DNA of 64,000 bases from Stutzerimonas stutzeri TS44 (GTDB lineage Bacteria > Pseudomonadota > Gammaproteobacteria > Pseudomonadales > Pseudomonadaceae): assembly GCA_000263395.1 (NCBI GenBank), contig AJXE01000001.1, positions 372,001-436,000 on the forward strand. The letters run 5' to 3'. The position numbers and the translations under genes were made by a program. The notes below the pieces were generated by a model. The model did no database searches, was not told the origin of the DNA, and worked only from the letters and a program-made list of their open reading frames with translations. The number at the start of each line of letters is the position of its first letter. Positions within the stretch are counted from its first letter, which is position 1. Shown piece after piece: positions 1 to 8,766 of this stretch.

Positions 1-428
1 TTCGCCGCAGCTTCTTCGCCGAGAACCCCAACGAGCCGCTGATCCTGTTCAAGCTCGAGCCGTACTCGCTGGATTCCAGCCTCGGCCGCGCCGACTTCCG
101 CTTCGGCAACCAGCAGCTGGAATATCGCCACGGGCCGATCGTGCAGACCGCGTTCCGCTGGCCGGCCGAAGCCGACGACGGACGCACCAGCCTGGTCGTG
201 GAAGAACTCGGCGGTCGCCGCGTGGGTATCGAGAAGAACACCGGGCCCTGGTCGCTGTTCCGCCTGATCGACCTGATGCAGGTCGACTACCACAGCGGCC
301 GTGACGTGCTGATACTCAAGGCCGACCTCAGCGGCCTGCGCGCCAACTACCTGCTGCACGCCCAGCGCTCGCCGAATCCGTTCGACCTCGCGCTGCTGCG
401 CGGCTTCAAGCTGCCGGCGACGCTGTGA
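1..428 (+). CDS. tssM: T6SS membrane complex protein TssM (IcmF), C-terminal end only
   Basis: The gene enters from before the window; the open frame begins at base 3 and ends with TGA at 426-428, leaving about 141 residues. The tail contains the typical TssM beta-domain text (LFKLEPYSLD, then FRFGNQQLEYRHGP and TAFRWP). TssM is the inner-membrane/periplasmic scaffold of the T6SS envelope complex with TssL and TssJ. It is followed at once by a PP2C phosphatase and a Ser/Thr kinase; as I recall, that is the order at the end of the P. aeruginosa H2-T6SS cluster (icmF2-stp1-stk1). The C-terminal assignment is secure; the H2 type is inferred from gene order. Confidence 0.9.
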   Translation, partial: RRSFFAENPNEPLILFKLEPYSLDSSLGRADFRFGNQQLEYRHGPIVQTAFRWPAEADDGRTSLVVEELGGRRVGIEKNTGPWSLFRLIDLMQVDYHSGRDVLILKADLSGLRANYLLHAQRSPNPFDLALLRGFKLPATL

Positions 429-1159
429 TGAACGCAACGGCATGCAGTTGGCGCAGCGCCGCGCGCACCGACACCGGCAAGGTACGGGCGCGCAACGAGG
501 ATGCCTTCCTCGACCTGCCCCAGGCCGGGTTGTGGGCCGTCGCCGACGGCATGGGCGGACACCAGAACGGCGCCCTGGCCAGCCGCCTGATCATCGAGCA
601 GCTGGCCGAGCTTTGCAGCGGCGGCGAGCTGCCGGAGCGGCTGCTGGCACTGCGGCGCTGCCTGCATGAGCTGAATCGCCGGCTCAGCCAGGAACTGACG
701 GTCACCGCCGAACGCCCCGATCCGGTGATCGGCAGCACGGTGGTCGCCCTGCTCATGGAGGGTGACCGCGCCGCCTGCATCTGGGCCGGCGACAGCCGCT
801 GCTACCTGTGGCGCAGCGGCCGGCTCTATCAGCTTTCCCGCGACCACTCGTTGCTGCAGCAACTGATTGACGAGCAGCAACTCAGCCCCGAGCTAGCCGC
901 CAAACACCCGGCCGCCCATGCGTTGACCCGTGCCATCGGCGCCAGCGAAAAACTGGAGCTGGATATCCTCGAATTCGCCGTGTTCCCCGGCGACACGCTG
1001 CTGCTGTGCAGCGATGGTCTCTACCAGAGCATGTCCGCTGACGCCCTCGGTGCCGCGCTCAGCCTGCCGTCCACGCAGCTGGCGCTGGAGCGGCTGTTTC
1101 GCCAGGCGCTCAAGGGCCCGGCGCGGGACAATCTCAGCGCCGTGGTGATCCGCCGATGA
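428..1159 (+). CDS. stp1: T6SS-linked PP2C-type Ser/Thr protein phosphatase
   Basis: A 243-residue PP2C/PPM-family phosphatase. The metal-binding motifs are visible: RNEDAF near residue 24, VADGMGGHQNG near 40-50 and CSDGLY near 197. PPM enzymes remove phosphate from Ser/Thr using two Mn/Mg ions. The start is ATG at 428, overlapping the tssM stop as TGATG; a GTG just before it at 425 is less likely. Its own stop overlaps the next gene by 4 nt, so phosphatase and kinase are translationally coupled and probably set opposing phosphorylation states of a T6SS component. The substrate is unknown. Confidence 0.93.
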   Translation: MNATACSWRSAARTDTGKVRARNEDAFLDLPQAGLWAVADGMGGHQNGALASRLIIEQLAELCSGGELPERLLALRRCLHELNRRLSQELTVTAERPDPVIGSTVVALLMEGDRAACIWAGDSRCYLWRSGRLYQLSRDHSLLQQLIDEQQLSPELAAKHPAAHALTRAIGASEKLELDILEFAVFPGDTLLLCSDGLYQSMSADALGAALSLPSTQLALERLFRQALKGPARDNLSAVVIRR

Positions 1160-2127
1160 ACGCCCAGCCCGCCTGCGATCTCACCTATTTTGCGCTGGCC
1201 TCCACAGCGGCCGCGCCAGCGGCGGTCGAGCCGAAGACAGTCCCCGGCGAGCTGCCGGACGTACTCGGCGGCCGCTACCGGATCGAACGCCTGCTCGGCG
1301 TCGGCGGCATGGGCGCGGTCTATCGCGCCCGTGACCTGCTGCGCGAACAGTTCGGCGATCCGGAACCCTACGTGGCGCTGAAGACGCTCAGCGAGGATTT
1401 CGCCGAGTACGCCGATGCCAGCGCCCTGCTCTACAGCGAATACGCACTGACCACGCGCCTCAGCCACCGCCATGTGGTGCGCCTGTACAACTTCGACATC
1501 GACCCAGGCAGCCAACGCGCCTTTATCACCCTGGAGCTGCTCAAGGGGCCGACCCTCGACCAGCTGCTGTGCGAGCGCCCGCAGGGCATGGCCTGGAGCG
1601 AACTGCAGGGTATCGCGTTGCCGCTGCTGGAAGCGCTGACCTACTCCCACAGCCTGGGCGTGCTGCATGGCGATCTGAAACCGAGCAACGTGATGCTCGC
1701 CGAGGACGGCCTGCGCCTGTTCGACTACGGCCTCGGCCAGCCGCTGGAAGGCCTGCTGCCCGGTCTGCCGCGCCTGTGCCGCACGCGCTTCGCCGCCTGG
1801 ACACCGCGTTATGCCGCGCTGGAACTGCTCGATGGCGGCGAGCTGACCGCCGCGGCGGATGTGTACGCCCTGGCCTGCGTGCTCTATGAACTGGCCAGCG
1901 GCAGCCATCCGTTTCGCCGGCTCAGCGCCCGTCAGGCCAAGGCGATGGAACTGGATCGCACCCTGCAGCGCCCGCCGCAGCTACCGGTGCATTGCTGGCC
2001 GGCGCTGCGTCTGGCGCTGGCATTCGACGAAGCGCAGCGCAGCATCGATGCGGCGGGCCTGTTGCAGGCCTTCAGCCGCCCCGTACCGAGCCGTTGGCAG
2101 CGCTGGTTCGGCCATTCCCACGGATGA
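1156..2127 (+). CDS. stk1: T6SS-linked Ser/Thr protein kinase (Stk1-like)
   Basis: A 323-residue eukaryotic-type protein kinase without a transmembrane or periplasmic sensor part, so probably cytosolic. It has the glycine loop G48-V-G-G-M-G53, the ATP lysine K76 in VALK, and the catalytic loop H171-G-D-L-K175-P-S-N. The catalytic Asp173 and Lys175 are present, but the usual HRD arginine is glycine and the DFG motif reads D190-Y-G. It overlaps stp1 by 4 nt and lies 21 nt before vgrG. By analogy with T6SS kinase/phosphatase pairs it likely tunes assembly or firing post-translationally. The HGD motif suggests activity that does not depend on activation-loop phosphorylation; this is inference. 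Confidence 0.9.
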   Translation: MNAQPACDLTYFALASTAAAPAAVEPKTVPGELPDVLGGRYRIERLLGVGGMGAVYRARDLLREQFGDPEPYVALKTLSEDFAEYADASALLYSEYALTTRLSHRHVVRLYNFDIDPGSQRAFITLELLKGPTLDQLLCERPQGMAWSELQGIALPLLEALTYSHSLGVLHGDLKPSNVMLAEDGLRLFDYGLGQPLEGLLPGLPRLCRTRFAAWTPRYAALELLDGGELTAAADVYALACVLYELASGSHPFRRLSARQAKAMELDRTLQRPPQLPVHCWPALRLALAFDEAQRSIDAAGLLQAFSRPVPSRWQRWFGHSHG

Positions 2128-2148
2128 CATCAGGACAAGGACAGCCCA

Positions 2149-4197
2149 ATGTTCAACGCCGCCAATGAAACCCACTTCAGCCTGACCCTGGAAGGCGTCG
2201 AACACGACTTCCAGGTGCTCGAATTCCGGGGCCGCGAGGCCATCAGCCAGCCCTATCGCTTCGACCTGGAAATGGTCAGCGAGCGCCCCGACCTGGATCT
2301 GCAGGCACTGCTGCATACACCTGCCTTTCTCGCCTTTGACCCCGCCGGCATGGGCATCCACGGCCTGGTCCACCGCATCGCCCAGGGTGAATCGGGCAAG
2401 CGCCTGACCCGCTATCGGCTCACGCTCGTGCCGCAGCTGGCCTACCTCGCCCATCGCACCAACCAGCGCATCTTCCAGCACATGAGCGTGCCGCAGATCG
2501 TCGCCCAGGTGCTCGAAGAGCATGGTATCCAGGCCGACGCCTACCGCTTCCAGCTCGGCCCGGTGATCTACCCGCCGCGCGAGTACTGCGTGCAGTACGA
2601 CGAATCCGACCTGCACTTCATCCAACGCCTGTGCGAGGAAGAAGGTATCCATTACCACTTCGAGCACAGCACCAGAGGTCATGTGCTGGTCTTCGGCGAT
2701 GACCAGACCAGCTTCGCCCGACTCGGCCAGCCGACCGCCTATCTGCAGGACAACGGCATGACGGCCGACGAGCCGGTGATCAAGCGCTTCGCCGTGCGCG
2801 TCGCGACACGCACCAGCCGGGTCGGCCGTCGTGATTACGACTTCGAACAACCCAGGCTGCTGATGGAGGCAACCCACCGCGGCGAGTCAGCGGCGAACGC
2901 CATGCCGCAACCCGACCTGGAGGACTATGACTACCCGGGCCATTTCACCGAGCGCGCCCGCGGCAAGCACCTCGCGCAACGCGCGCTGGAGCGCCATCGC
3001 CACGACTACCGCCTTGCCGAGGGCAATAGCGATCAACCTGGGCTGGTCAGCGGCCATCTGCTGGAAATCTCCGACCACCCGCGCCGCGAATGGAACGACC
3101 TCTGGCTGCTCACCGAAGTACTGCACGAAGGCAAGCAGCCGCAGGTGCTGGAGGAATCGGTCACCAGCCATGTCGCGCCTGGCGATGGTTTCGTCCAGGG
3201 CTACCGCAACCGCTTCAGCGCCACGCCCTGGGATATCCCCTTCCGCCCAGCCCTTCACCATCCGAAACCGAAGGTGCTCGGCAGCCAGACCGCCGTGGTC
3301 ACCGGCCCTGCCGGCGAGGAAATCCACTGCGACGAGTACGGTCGCGTAAAAGTCCAGTTCCACTGGGACCGCATCGGTGCGGCCGACGACAAGACCAGCT
3401 GCTGGCTGCGCGTCAGCTCCAGCTGGGCCGGCGACCGCTACGGCCGCATCGCCATTCCGCGGGTCGGCATGGAAGTGCTGGTGACCTTCCTCGAAGGCGA
3501 CCCCGATCAACCACTGGTCACCGGCTGCCTGTACCACAAGGAACACCAGGTCCCCTACGGCCTGCCGGCGAACAAGACCCGCACGGTATTCAAGACCCTG
3601 AGCAGCCCGGGCGGTGGCGGCTACAACGAACTGCGCATCGAAGACCGCAAGGGCGCCGAACAAATCTATATCCACGCTCAGCGCGACTGGGACGAGAACA
3701 TCGAGCACGATCAAAAGATCCGCGTCGGCCACGAACGTCACGATACCGTCGAGGCCAACAGCTACAGCGAATTCCGGGCCGAGGAACACCAGACCGTTGC
3801 CGGCGACCGCCAGGTGGAAGTCAAACCCGATGACCACCTCACCATCGCCCAGACCCAGCACATCAAGCTCGGCACCGCCCAGCTGACCAAGGCCGGCCGC
3901 GAAATCCACCTCAAGGCCGGGCAGAAAATGGTCATCGAAGCCGGCATCGAACTCACGCTCAAGGCCGGCGGCAGCTTCATCAAGCTCGACCCAGGCGGCA
4001 TCACCGTCTCTGGCCCGCTAGCGCGAATCAACGCCGGCGGCGCACCGGGCAAGGGCTCTGGAATCAAGATCAAGCCGCCGGAACTGCCGGGCATGGCGGA
4101 TAAAGACAAGGCGGGGAGCCTGTTGGAGCGGGCACAGCCGGGCGAAGCGATCAAGCCAACCAGCAAACGCAAGCGCTCGCTCAATTTCTCGGGCTAA
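2149..4197 (+). CDS. vgrG: T6SS spike protein VgrG (copy 1, next to the core cluster)
   Basis: A 682-residue VgrG. It has the N-terminal gp27-like domain (RGREAISQPYRFDLE), the gp5 OB-fold (QTAVVTGPAGEEIHCDEYGRV), the DUF2345-type beta-helix with repeated polar turns after residue 490, and a short variable tail from about residue 630 rich in Gly/Pro/Lys. The trimer caps the Hcp tube and carries effectors into target cells. The tail shows no catalytic domain, so cargo is probably the product of the next gene, 48 nt downstream. The first 560 or so residues are almost identical to the second VgrG at 41499-43592, while the tails differ, as expected for cargo-specific adaptors. Confidence 0.96.
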   Translation: MFNAANETHFSLTLEGVEHDFQVLEFRGREAISQPYRFDLEMVSERPDLDLQALLHTPAFLAFDPAGMGIHGLVHRIAQGESGKRLTRYRLTLVPQLAYLAHRTNQRIFQHMSVPQIVAQVLEEHGIQADAYRFQLGPVIYPPREYCVQYDESDLHFIQRLCEEEGIHYHFEHSTRGHVLVFGDDQTSFARLGQPTAYLQDNGMTADEPVIKRFAVRVATRTSRVGRRDYDFEQPRLLMEATHRGESAANAMPQPDLEDYDYPGHFTERARGKHLAQRALERHRHDYRLAEGNSDQPGLVSGHLLEISDHPRREWNDLWLLTEVLHEGKQPQVLEESVTSHVAPGDGFVQGYRNRFSATPWDIPFRPALHHPKPKVLGSQTAVVTGPAGEEIHCDEYGRVKVQFHWDRIGAADDKTSCWLRVSSSWAGDRYGRIAIPRVGMEVLVTFLEGDPDQPLVTGCLYHKEHQVPYGLPANKTRTVFKTLSSPGGGGYNELRIEDRKGAEQIYIHAQRDWDENIEHDQKIRVGHERHDTVEANSYSEFRAEEHQTVAGDRQVEVKPDDHLTIAQTQHIKLGTAQLTKAGREIHLKAGQKMVIEAGIELTLKAGGSFIKLDPGGITVSGPLARINAGGAPGKGSGIKIKPPELPGMADKDKAGSLLERAQPGEAIKPTSKRKRSLNFSG

Positions 4198-4245
4198 GAA
4201 CAGAGCCGGCTGCGCAGCTGGCTCGAACGCAAGGAAGCATCGAAC

Positions 4246-6564
4246 ATGGCCGAACACAAGCCGATCAACTGGGCTTATCCGTTTCCCAGCAAGGACACCA
4301 GCAACAATCCGCTGCAGCTGCTTACGCATATGGCCCAGGCCAAGGGCGGCTTCTACCCCACCGGCGACAACGGCTTATGGCATGGCGGCGTGCACTTCGA
4401 CGATGGCACGGCCGCTGCATTCGACCAGTCGAGCGTGCGCTGTATCGCCGACGGAGAGGTGATTGCCTACCGTATCGACGAGCGCTACCCGGTCAGCGAA
4501 TTTACCGAGGAGATCCCGCGCGTCAAACGAGCGCCCTTTTCCACGGGGTTCGTGCTCGTCAAGCACAGCCTCCAGCCACCGCCACTGAAGAACGCTGACG
4601 GCAGCATCGCCGAAAGCCCGCCCCCTCCAGGCCTGACCCTCTACAGCCTATACATGCACCTGCTCGACTGGGCAGGCTATCAGGCTCAACCGAACTTGCA
4701 GCGCCCCGCTTTCTGGGAAACCAGCCGCTGTACGGTGAATACGCAGAATCAAGGTCTGAGCGTCCGCGCAGGCCCCAGCAAAAACGCCGCCAAGCTATCG
4801 GAGCTGTCCAAGGGCGCTGAAATTGTCGTTGGCAAAACGCAAGGTGAGTTCAGCAAGCTGGTCAGCTTGATCAGCGGCACGGTACAACCCGCACTAGCAA
4901 GCGACGATAAGGGGCAACTGCCCGGCTATGTATTCACCAGCTTGCTTAAACCGCAGAGCGAGCCAGCGGAATACGATAGGGTTGTCGTACTCGACAACGG
5001 GCTGCCGATCAAGGCGGGTGATCTGATTGGCCATCCGGGCCTGTACCAGAATCACGACAGCGCCGCTCAGCACATGGTCCATGTCGAACTGTTCAGCTGC
5101 GACGATGTGCCCGCGTTCGTCGCCCGGAGCCGCGCCTGGGCCAGCCGTTTGCCGGACGACCAGAAAACCCTGCTCAAGGTCTATAAAGGTGCGAGCAAAC
5201 TGATTCCGCACCGGGACGATATCAATGCCGAGAACCCGCCCAAATTGGACGACGACGGCACGCAGATCGGCGTCGACCTGATCATTCCGCAGTCCCTGTT
5301 GGATGGGCTCCCCGCTTCGAGAAAAATCCAGGTCAAGGATGGCGCTGACAACACTATGCACTGGTGGCGGCTGGACGGCCTGTTCGCCGACGCTAACGGC
5401 CACCCCATCGACGGCTGGCTCGCCGAGCAGCAGCTGATCACTACTCGTCACAGTCCGTGGGAGTGGGAAGGCTTCCAGTGCATCGAGGAAACCGGAACGC
5501 CCGTTGAGAAACTCGCCTATTCCTTTAATGCCAAGGGCCTGCTGAGCGCAGAGGAGCAGCAAAACTACCGTGTCCAGATCAGCAACGCTGACGGCGGGCC
5601 TCTCACAACCATTACCCGCCTTTACGATATCGTCGACGCAGACAAAGACGGCACGCTGACGAGTCGCGAAATCCAAGCAGCGCTGGCCAAACCCTGGCAC
5701 GCCCAGATGCTCGGCCAACTGGTCACCAAGTATGAAAGCGAGTGGTTCTGGAACAAAAGCAAGTGGGATGAGCTTGATCCGTTACTGGCGGAAGAACCCG
5801 GAACGCCGAATCTTGTTTGGGAAGCGGAAAAGCAGCGGATCGAGAAGTTGAGCTGGTGGGGTGATCTAGCTGGCAAACATGGGATTCCTACGAACGGAAT
5901 AATGTGGAACTTTTCACCGAGCGGTTGCTTATCAACTTTTGCAATGAGGAATATGCTGGTTTCTCGAAGAGTTCTTGCGCAAATCATGAAATCAGCTTCC
6001 GACAAAATAATAGATAAGTATCTACTGCCGATCAACAAAACGCTTGAATTATTTGAAATAAATACGCCTCTTCGCATAGCACATTTTTTGTCCCAAATAG
6101 GACACGAAACGGGAGAACTGCAATACGCTGCCGAGCTCAGCTCTGGCAAACAGTACGAAGGCCGATCAGACTTAGGCAACACTGAGCCTGGTGATGGGCC
6201 AAAATTCAAAGGTCGCGGGCTACTCCAGATAACCGGACGATCCAACTATGAAGCATGCGAAGCTTTTTTAAAGACAACAATAAAATTCAACAACCTCGAC
6301 ATTACAAGCTCGACTGAACGTGCTGAACAACTGGCGAGCGATCCCGAACTAGCAGCACTTGCATCTGGATACTATTGGGCGCAACTAAAATCCAAACTAA
6401 ATTCAGCCGCTGACAGCGATGATCTATTTTGGGTATCAGTATATGTGAACGGATGGGCAAAGCAAAAAAATCCTTATTACCCACAAAAGGGCAGAGAGCC
6501 TAACAACATGCATCATCGCGCTCAAATGTTAGAACGAGCAAAGCGAGCCATAGGAATTTTATGA
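4246..6564 (+). CDS. Multidomain T6SS peptidoglycan-targeting effector (M23-like, SH3, EF-hand-like, GH19/lysozyme-like)
   Basis: 772 residues, 48 nt after vgrG, no signal peptide, so it should travel on the spike. The N-terminus (about 1-300) resembles an M23/LytM fold, with H46-GGVHFDDG and a later HMVHVEL. An SH3-like segment (LSVRAGPSKNAAKL) lies near 170-190. An EF-hand-like loop (DADKDGTLTSRE) lies near 463-474. The C-terminus carries a GH19/lysozyme-like hydrolase signature: GHETGEL at 619-625 (candidate catalytic E621) and KGRGLLQITGRSNY near 655-670. Glycan-strand cleavage in the target periplasm is the likely activity. From about base 5860 the DNA turns visibly AT-rich, which suggests a swapped toxin tip. 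Whether the M23 part is catalytic is uncertain. The stop overlaps the immunity gene by 4 nt. Confidence 0.85.
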   Translation: MAEHKPINWAYPFPSKDTSNNPLQLLTHMAQAKGGFYPTGDNGLWHGGVHFDDGTAAAFDQSSVRCIADGEVIAYRIDERYPVSEFTEEIPRVKRAPFSTGFVLVKHSLQPPPLKNADGSIAESPPPPGLTLYSLYMHLLDWAGYQAQPNLQRPAFWETSRCTVNTQNQGLSVRAGPSKNAAKLSELSKGAEIVVGKTQGEFSKLVSLISGTVQPALASDDKGQLPGYVFTSLLKPQSEPAEYDRVVVLDNGLPIKAGDLIGHPGLYQNHDSAAQHMVHVELFSCDDVPAFVARSRAWASRLPDDQKTLLKVYKGASKLIPHRDDINAENPPKLDDDGTQIGVDLIIPQSLLDGLPASRKIQVKDGADNTMHWWRLDGLFADANGHPIDGWLAEQQLITTRHSPWEWEGFQCIEETGTPVEKLAYSFNAKGLLSAEEQQNYRVQISNADGGPLTTITRLYDIVDADKDGTLTSREIQAALAKPWHAQMLGQLVTKYESEWFWNKSKWDELDPLLAEEPGTPNLVWEAEKQRIEKLSWWGDLAGKHGIPTNGIMWNFSPSGCLSTFAMRNMLVSRRVLAQIMKSASDKIIDKYLLPINKTLELFEINTPLRIAHFLSQIGHETGELQYAAELSSGKQYEGRSDLGNTEPGDGPKFKGRGLLQITGRSNYEACEAFLKTTIKFNNLDITSSTERAEQLASDPELAALASGYYWAQLKSKLNSAADSDDLFWVSVYVNGWAKQKNPYYPQKGREPNNMHHRAQMLERAKRAIGIL

Positions 6565-7421
6565 AGACCATCATTATTTCTATTTTTACCTTGGCGTATT
6601 TTCATATATGCCATGCTGAAAATACGTCTATTACAGAAACAATAGCCTACAAAGGCAAAATTACCGACAGCGCAATTTTTCTAAGATTATCAGAAACCAA
6701 CGGATCCATATCGGGAGGTTACCATTATGAAAAGTATGGCACCGCTATACCGCTGCGAGGTTCAATCGCAAAAAACCGCGTTACATTGCAGGAAAAGACA
6801 GACCTTAGCGACGCGAAAATAATCGCCGAACTCAATAATCAATTGATACATGGCGTCTGGCGAAGCAAAAAATCCACACATGCTTTTCGTGCTAAGGCAT
6901 TAAGCCAAAGCTACAAAAAACTTATAAGCAGTATAGATACTTCCAGCCATAATCATGGAAAACAAATCACTATCACCTTTAAAGACAAACGAACTCAAAC
7001 TTTCGAGATCGAAATATTAACAGAAACCATAACAATTATTTTTGAAGACCAAAACTTCGATGGCCTCCCTGACATGAGAGTACTTGAGAACGATAGCACA
7101 GCGAATACCACTTATATCGCTTGGAACTACAACCCAACCAAAGAAATATTTGAACCCGCCAAGGACATATCCACACTTCCGAACCCCAAGATTCTACATA
7201 GCGAAAGAGCAATACTATCTTTATCTCGGGACGGATGCTGTCATTATATCGCCTCAAAGGCCGTACAACGTGAGACGCACTCCGCTGAGTTTGACTATGC
7301 GGAACACATCGGAACTGAGCATATAACCAACACTAAAACAAAAGAAACCCAAAAAAAATCAATTGACAAAGAGTACTTCGAAAAAAAATACCTAACCCCG
7401 ATGGGTGCCGAAGGGCTGTAG
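6561..7421 (+). CDS. Periplasmic immunity protein candidate, XAC2610-like
   Basis: 286 residues starting with a clear Sec signal peptide (MKTIIISIFTLAYFHICHA, then ENT). The ATG at 6561 overlaps the effector stop by 4 nt. The C-terminal half has EDQNFDGLPDM followed by YIAWNYNPTKEIFEP, which resembles the XAC2610 family of periplasmic lysozyme-type inhibitors that protect against T6SS lysozyme effectors. A periplasmic location fits a cell-wall-degrading toxin. The DNA is much more AT-rich than the neighbourhood, matching the effector tip, so toxin tip and immunity probably arrived together. The family match is from memory of motifs; the immunity role rests on context. Confidence 0.8.
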   Translation: MKTIIISIFTLAYFHICHAENTSITETIAYKGKITDSAIFLRLSETNGSISGGYHYEKYGTAIPLRGSIAKNRVTLQEKTDLSDAKIIAELNNQLIHGVWRSKKSTHAFRAKALSQSYKKLISSIDTSSHNHGKQITITFKDKRTQTFEIEILTETITIIFEDQNFDGLPDMRVLENDSTANTTYIAWNYNPTKEIFEPAKDISTLPNPKILHSERAILSLSRDGCCHYIASKAVQRETHSAEFDYAEHIGTEHITNTKTKETQKKSIDKEYFEKKYLTPMGAEGL

Positions 7422-7433
7422 GCCGCAATAAAA

Positions 7434-7598
7434 ATGAGAGAATTTAATCTTCTAGATACCTATTGCAAGCTGGCAGCATTTAAAGCAGAAGAAACTCCAG
7501 AGACATATCAAACAACGATCAACAACTGCGCTTCGAGAATTAGCGAAAACCGCACAGCTTACTTAAAAACCATCGCCCCCCTGATATATAAATATTAA
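7434..7598 (+). CDS. Small hypothetical ORF, 54 aa, possible immunity-gene remnant
   Basis: ATG at 7434, TAA at 7596-7598, giving MREFNLLDTYCKLAAFKAEE and onward to LIYKY. It lies 12 nt after the immunity stop, in the same AT-rich tract, with the same codon style (AAA, ATA, TTT). There is no convincing ribosome binding site. It has two cysteines and no signal peptide or membrane segment. It could be a real small gene, the last piece of an older effector/immunity unit, or chance. I do not recognise it. Confidence 0.35.
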   Translation: MREFNLLDTYCKLAAFKAEETPETYQTTINNCASRISENRTAYLKTIAPLIYKY

Positions 7599-7898
7599 CG
7601 AACTGAAGATATAAGAATCGCACTTCCACACCTTCAATATTCGAAGATTTAACCAGAATGTACGTAAAGCCGGACCATATCGGCAATCTGCGCAATGTGA
7701 CAATAAAACGATCATGGGTGGCGCAATAGCTTAGAGATACGCAGCGAAGTGGTTCTAACTAAGGCGCCTGCTTCAAGCTTCGAAGTGACTGAAATAAGGT
7801 GGTCAGCGAGAAAAGCACCTTGAGCGTTACTCCTGGGCGGTGCCTGCCACCACACCACGTAGCATCGCTCGCGAGGTCGTCAAATCCCGCCGAAGCAG
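7599..7898. other. Non-coding boundary between T6SS cassette and flagellar relics
   Basis: No credible gene is seen on either strand. Base composition changes here from AT-rich, like the immunity region, to the GC-rich background at about 7740, so this is probably the right edge of the imported T6SS cassette. I see no direct repeats, tRNA end or terminal inverted repeat marking the junction. Confidence 0.5.
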
Positions 7899-8752
7899 CT
7901 ACGCCGACAACAGGCTGACGACGGCAAACCGGCCGATGTTGGCCTGCGCCACTACGGTCTGGGTGACCGCGGCGCAGTTCGCGCAAGGAATCCAGTTGCG
8001 GCTCGGCGGGCAGACTGAGCGCCTGCTCCTCCTCGCTTTGCAGGCGCTGATAGGCGCCTTTGGCGAACAGCTTGCCCTCGCCCTGAACCGCCAGCTGGCC
8101 CTTGAGCTGCAGCCAGTCGCTCTCGCGCGCCGAGAATTTCAGTTGACCGTGCTTATCCAGCTCGGCACGGATGCCGGCATTGCCAAGGGTGGCATTGAAG
8201 CGACGCAGGATCTGTTCGTCGCTGAGGTTGTCGTCCAGCACCACCGCCACCGGCTCGGCCAGCGGGCGGCCACCACTGAACAGCAGCGTCTCGCGGCCGG
8301 GCTGGCGGATGGTATCCAGCGAGTCCAGCCCCTGCAGGCTGAAGCGGCTGCGCACCGGCTCGGTGAGCCGCAGCTTGAGGTTGGCATCCAGCGTATTGCC
8401 CGAACGCGTGCTGCGCTGTTACAGCAGCTCGTCGACCTGCTGGAACTGCTCGCGGATGGCCTCCTGACTTGCCGCCTGGCCCGGCGCACCGAGTTCGCGG
8501 CTGAGGCTGAGCTTGAGCTGCGACAGCCGGGTGTGCAGGTCGGCCAGGTAGCTTTCGGCGGTCTGCATCGACGACAGCTGCTGGTTGAGCTGCAGGCTGA
8601 AGCTGGTGCTCTTGCGCTGGCCGGCTTCGGCGATCGCGGCTTCGCTGGCCGCGACGCGGCGCGACGTCGCCGGCGCGTCGGGTACCAGCACCTGACGCCG
8701 TTCCTGCGGGCTGGCGGGGGAAACGGCGGGCAGCTGCTTGCCGATCTTAATT
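7899..8752 (-). pseudogene. Broken flagellin-linked (flgL-adjacent) gene
   Basis: Two same-frame open stretches on the minus strand are separated only by a TAA at 8419-8421. The text reads LNQQLSSMQTAESYLADL ... QVDELL, stop, QRSTRSGNTLDANLKLRL ... LVVDD-type text ... LDSLRELR. A frameshift near 7970 is then needed to continue into AVTQTVVAQANIG, ending at a TAG at 7899-7901. The 5' end lacks an ATG (the frame opens right after a TGA near 8752). The text resembles the protein I recall being encoded just downstream of flgL in some Pseudomonas, but the name is unsure. An in-frame stop, a frameshift and no start make it a pseudogene. Confidence 0.7.
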
Positions 8753-8766
8753 CAGGCATCCCTCGC

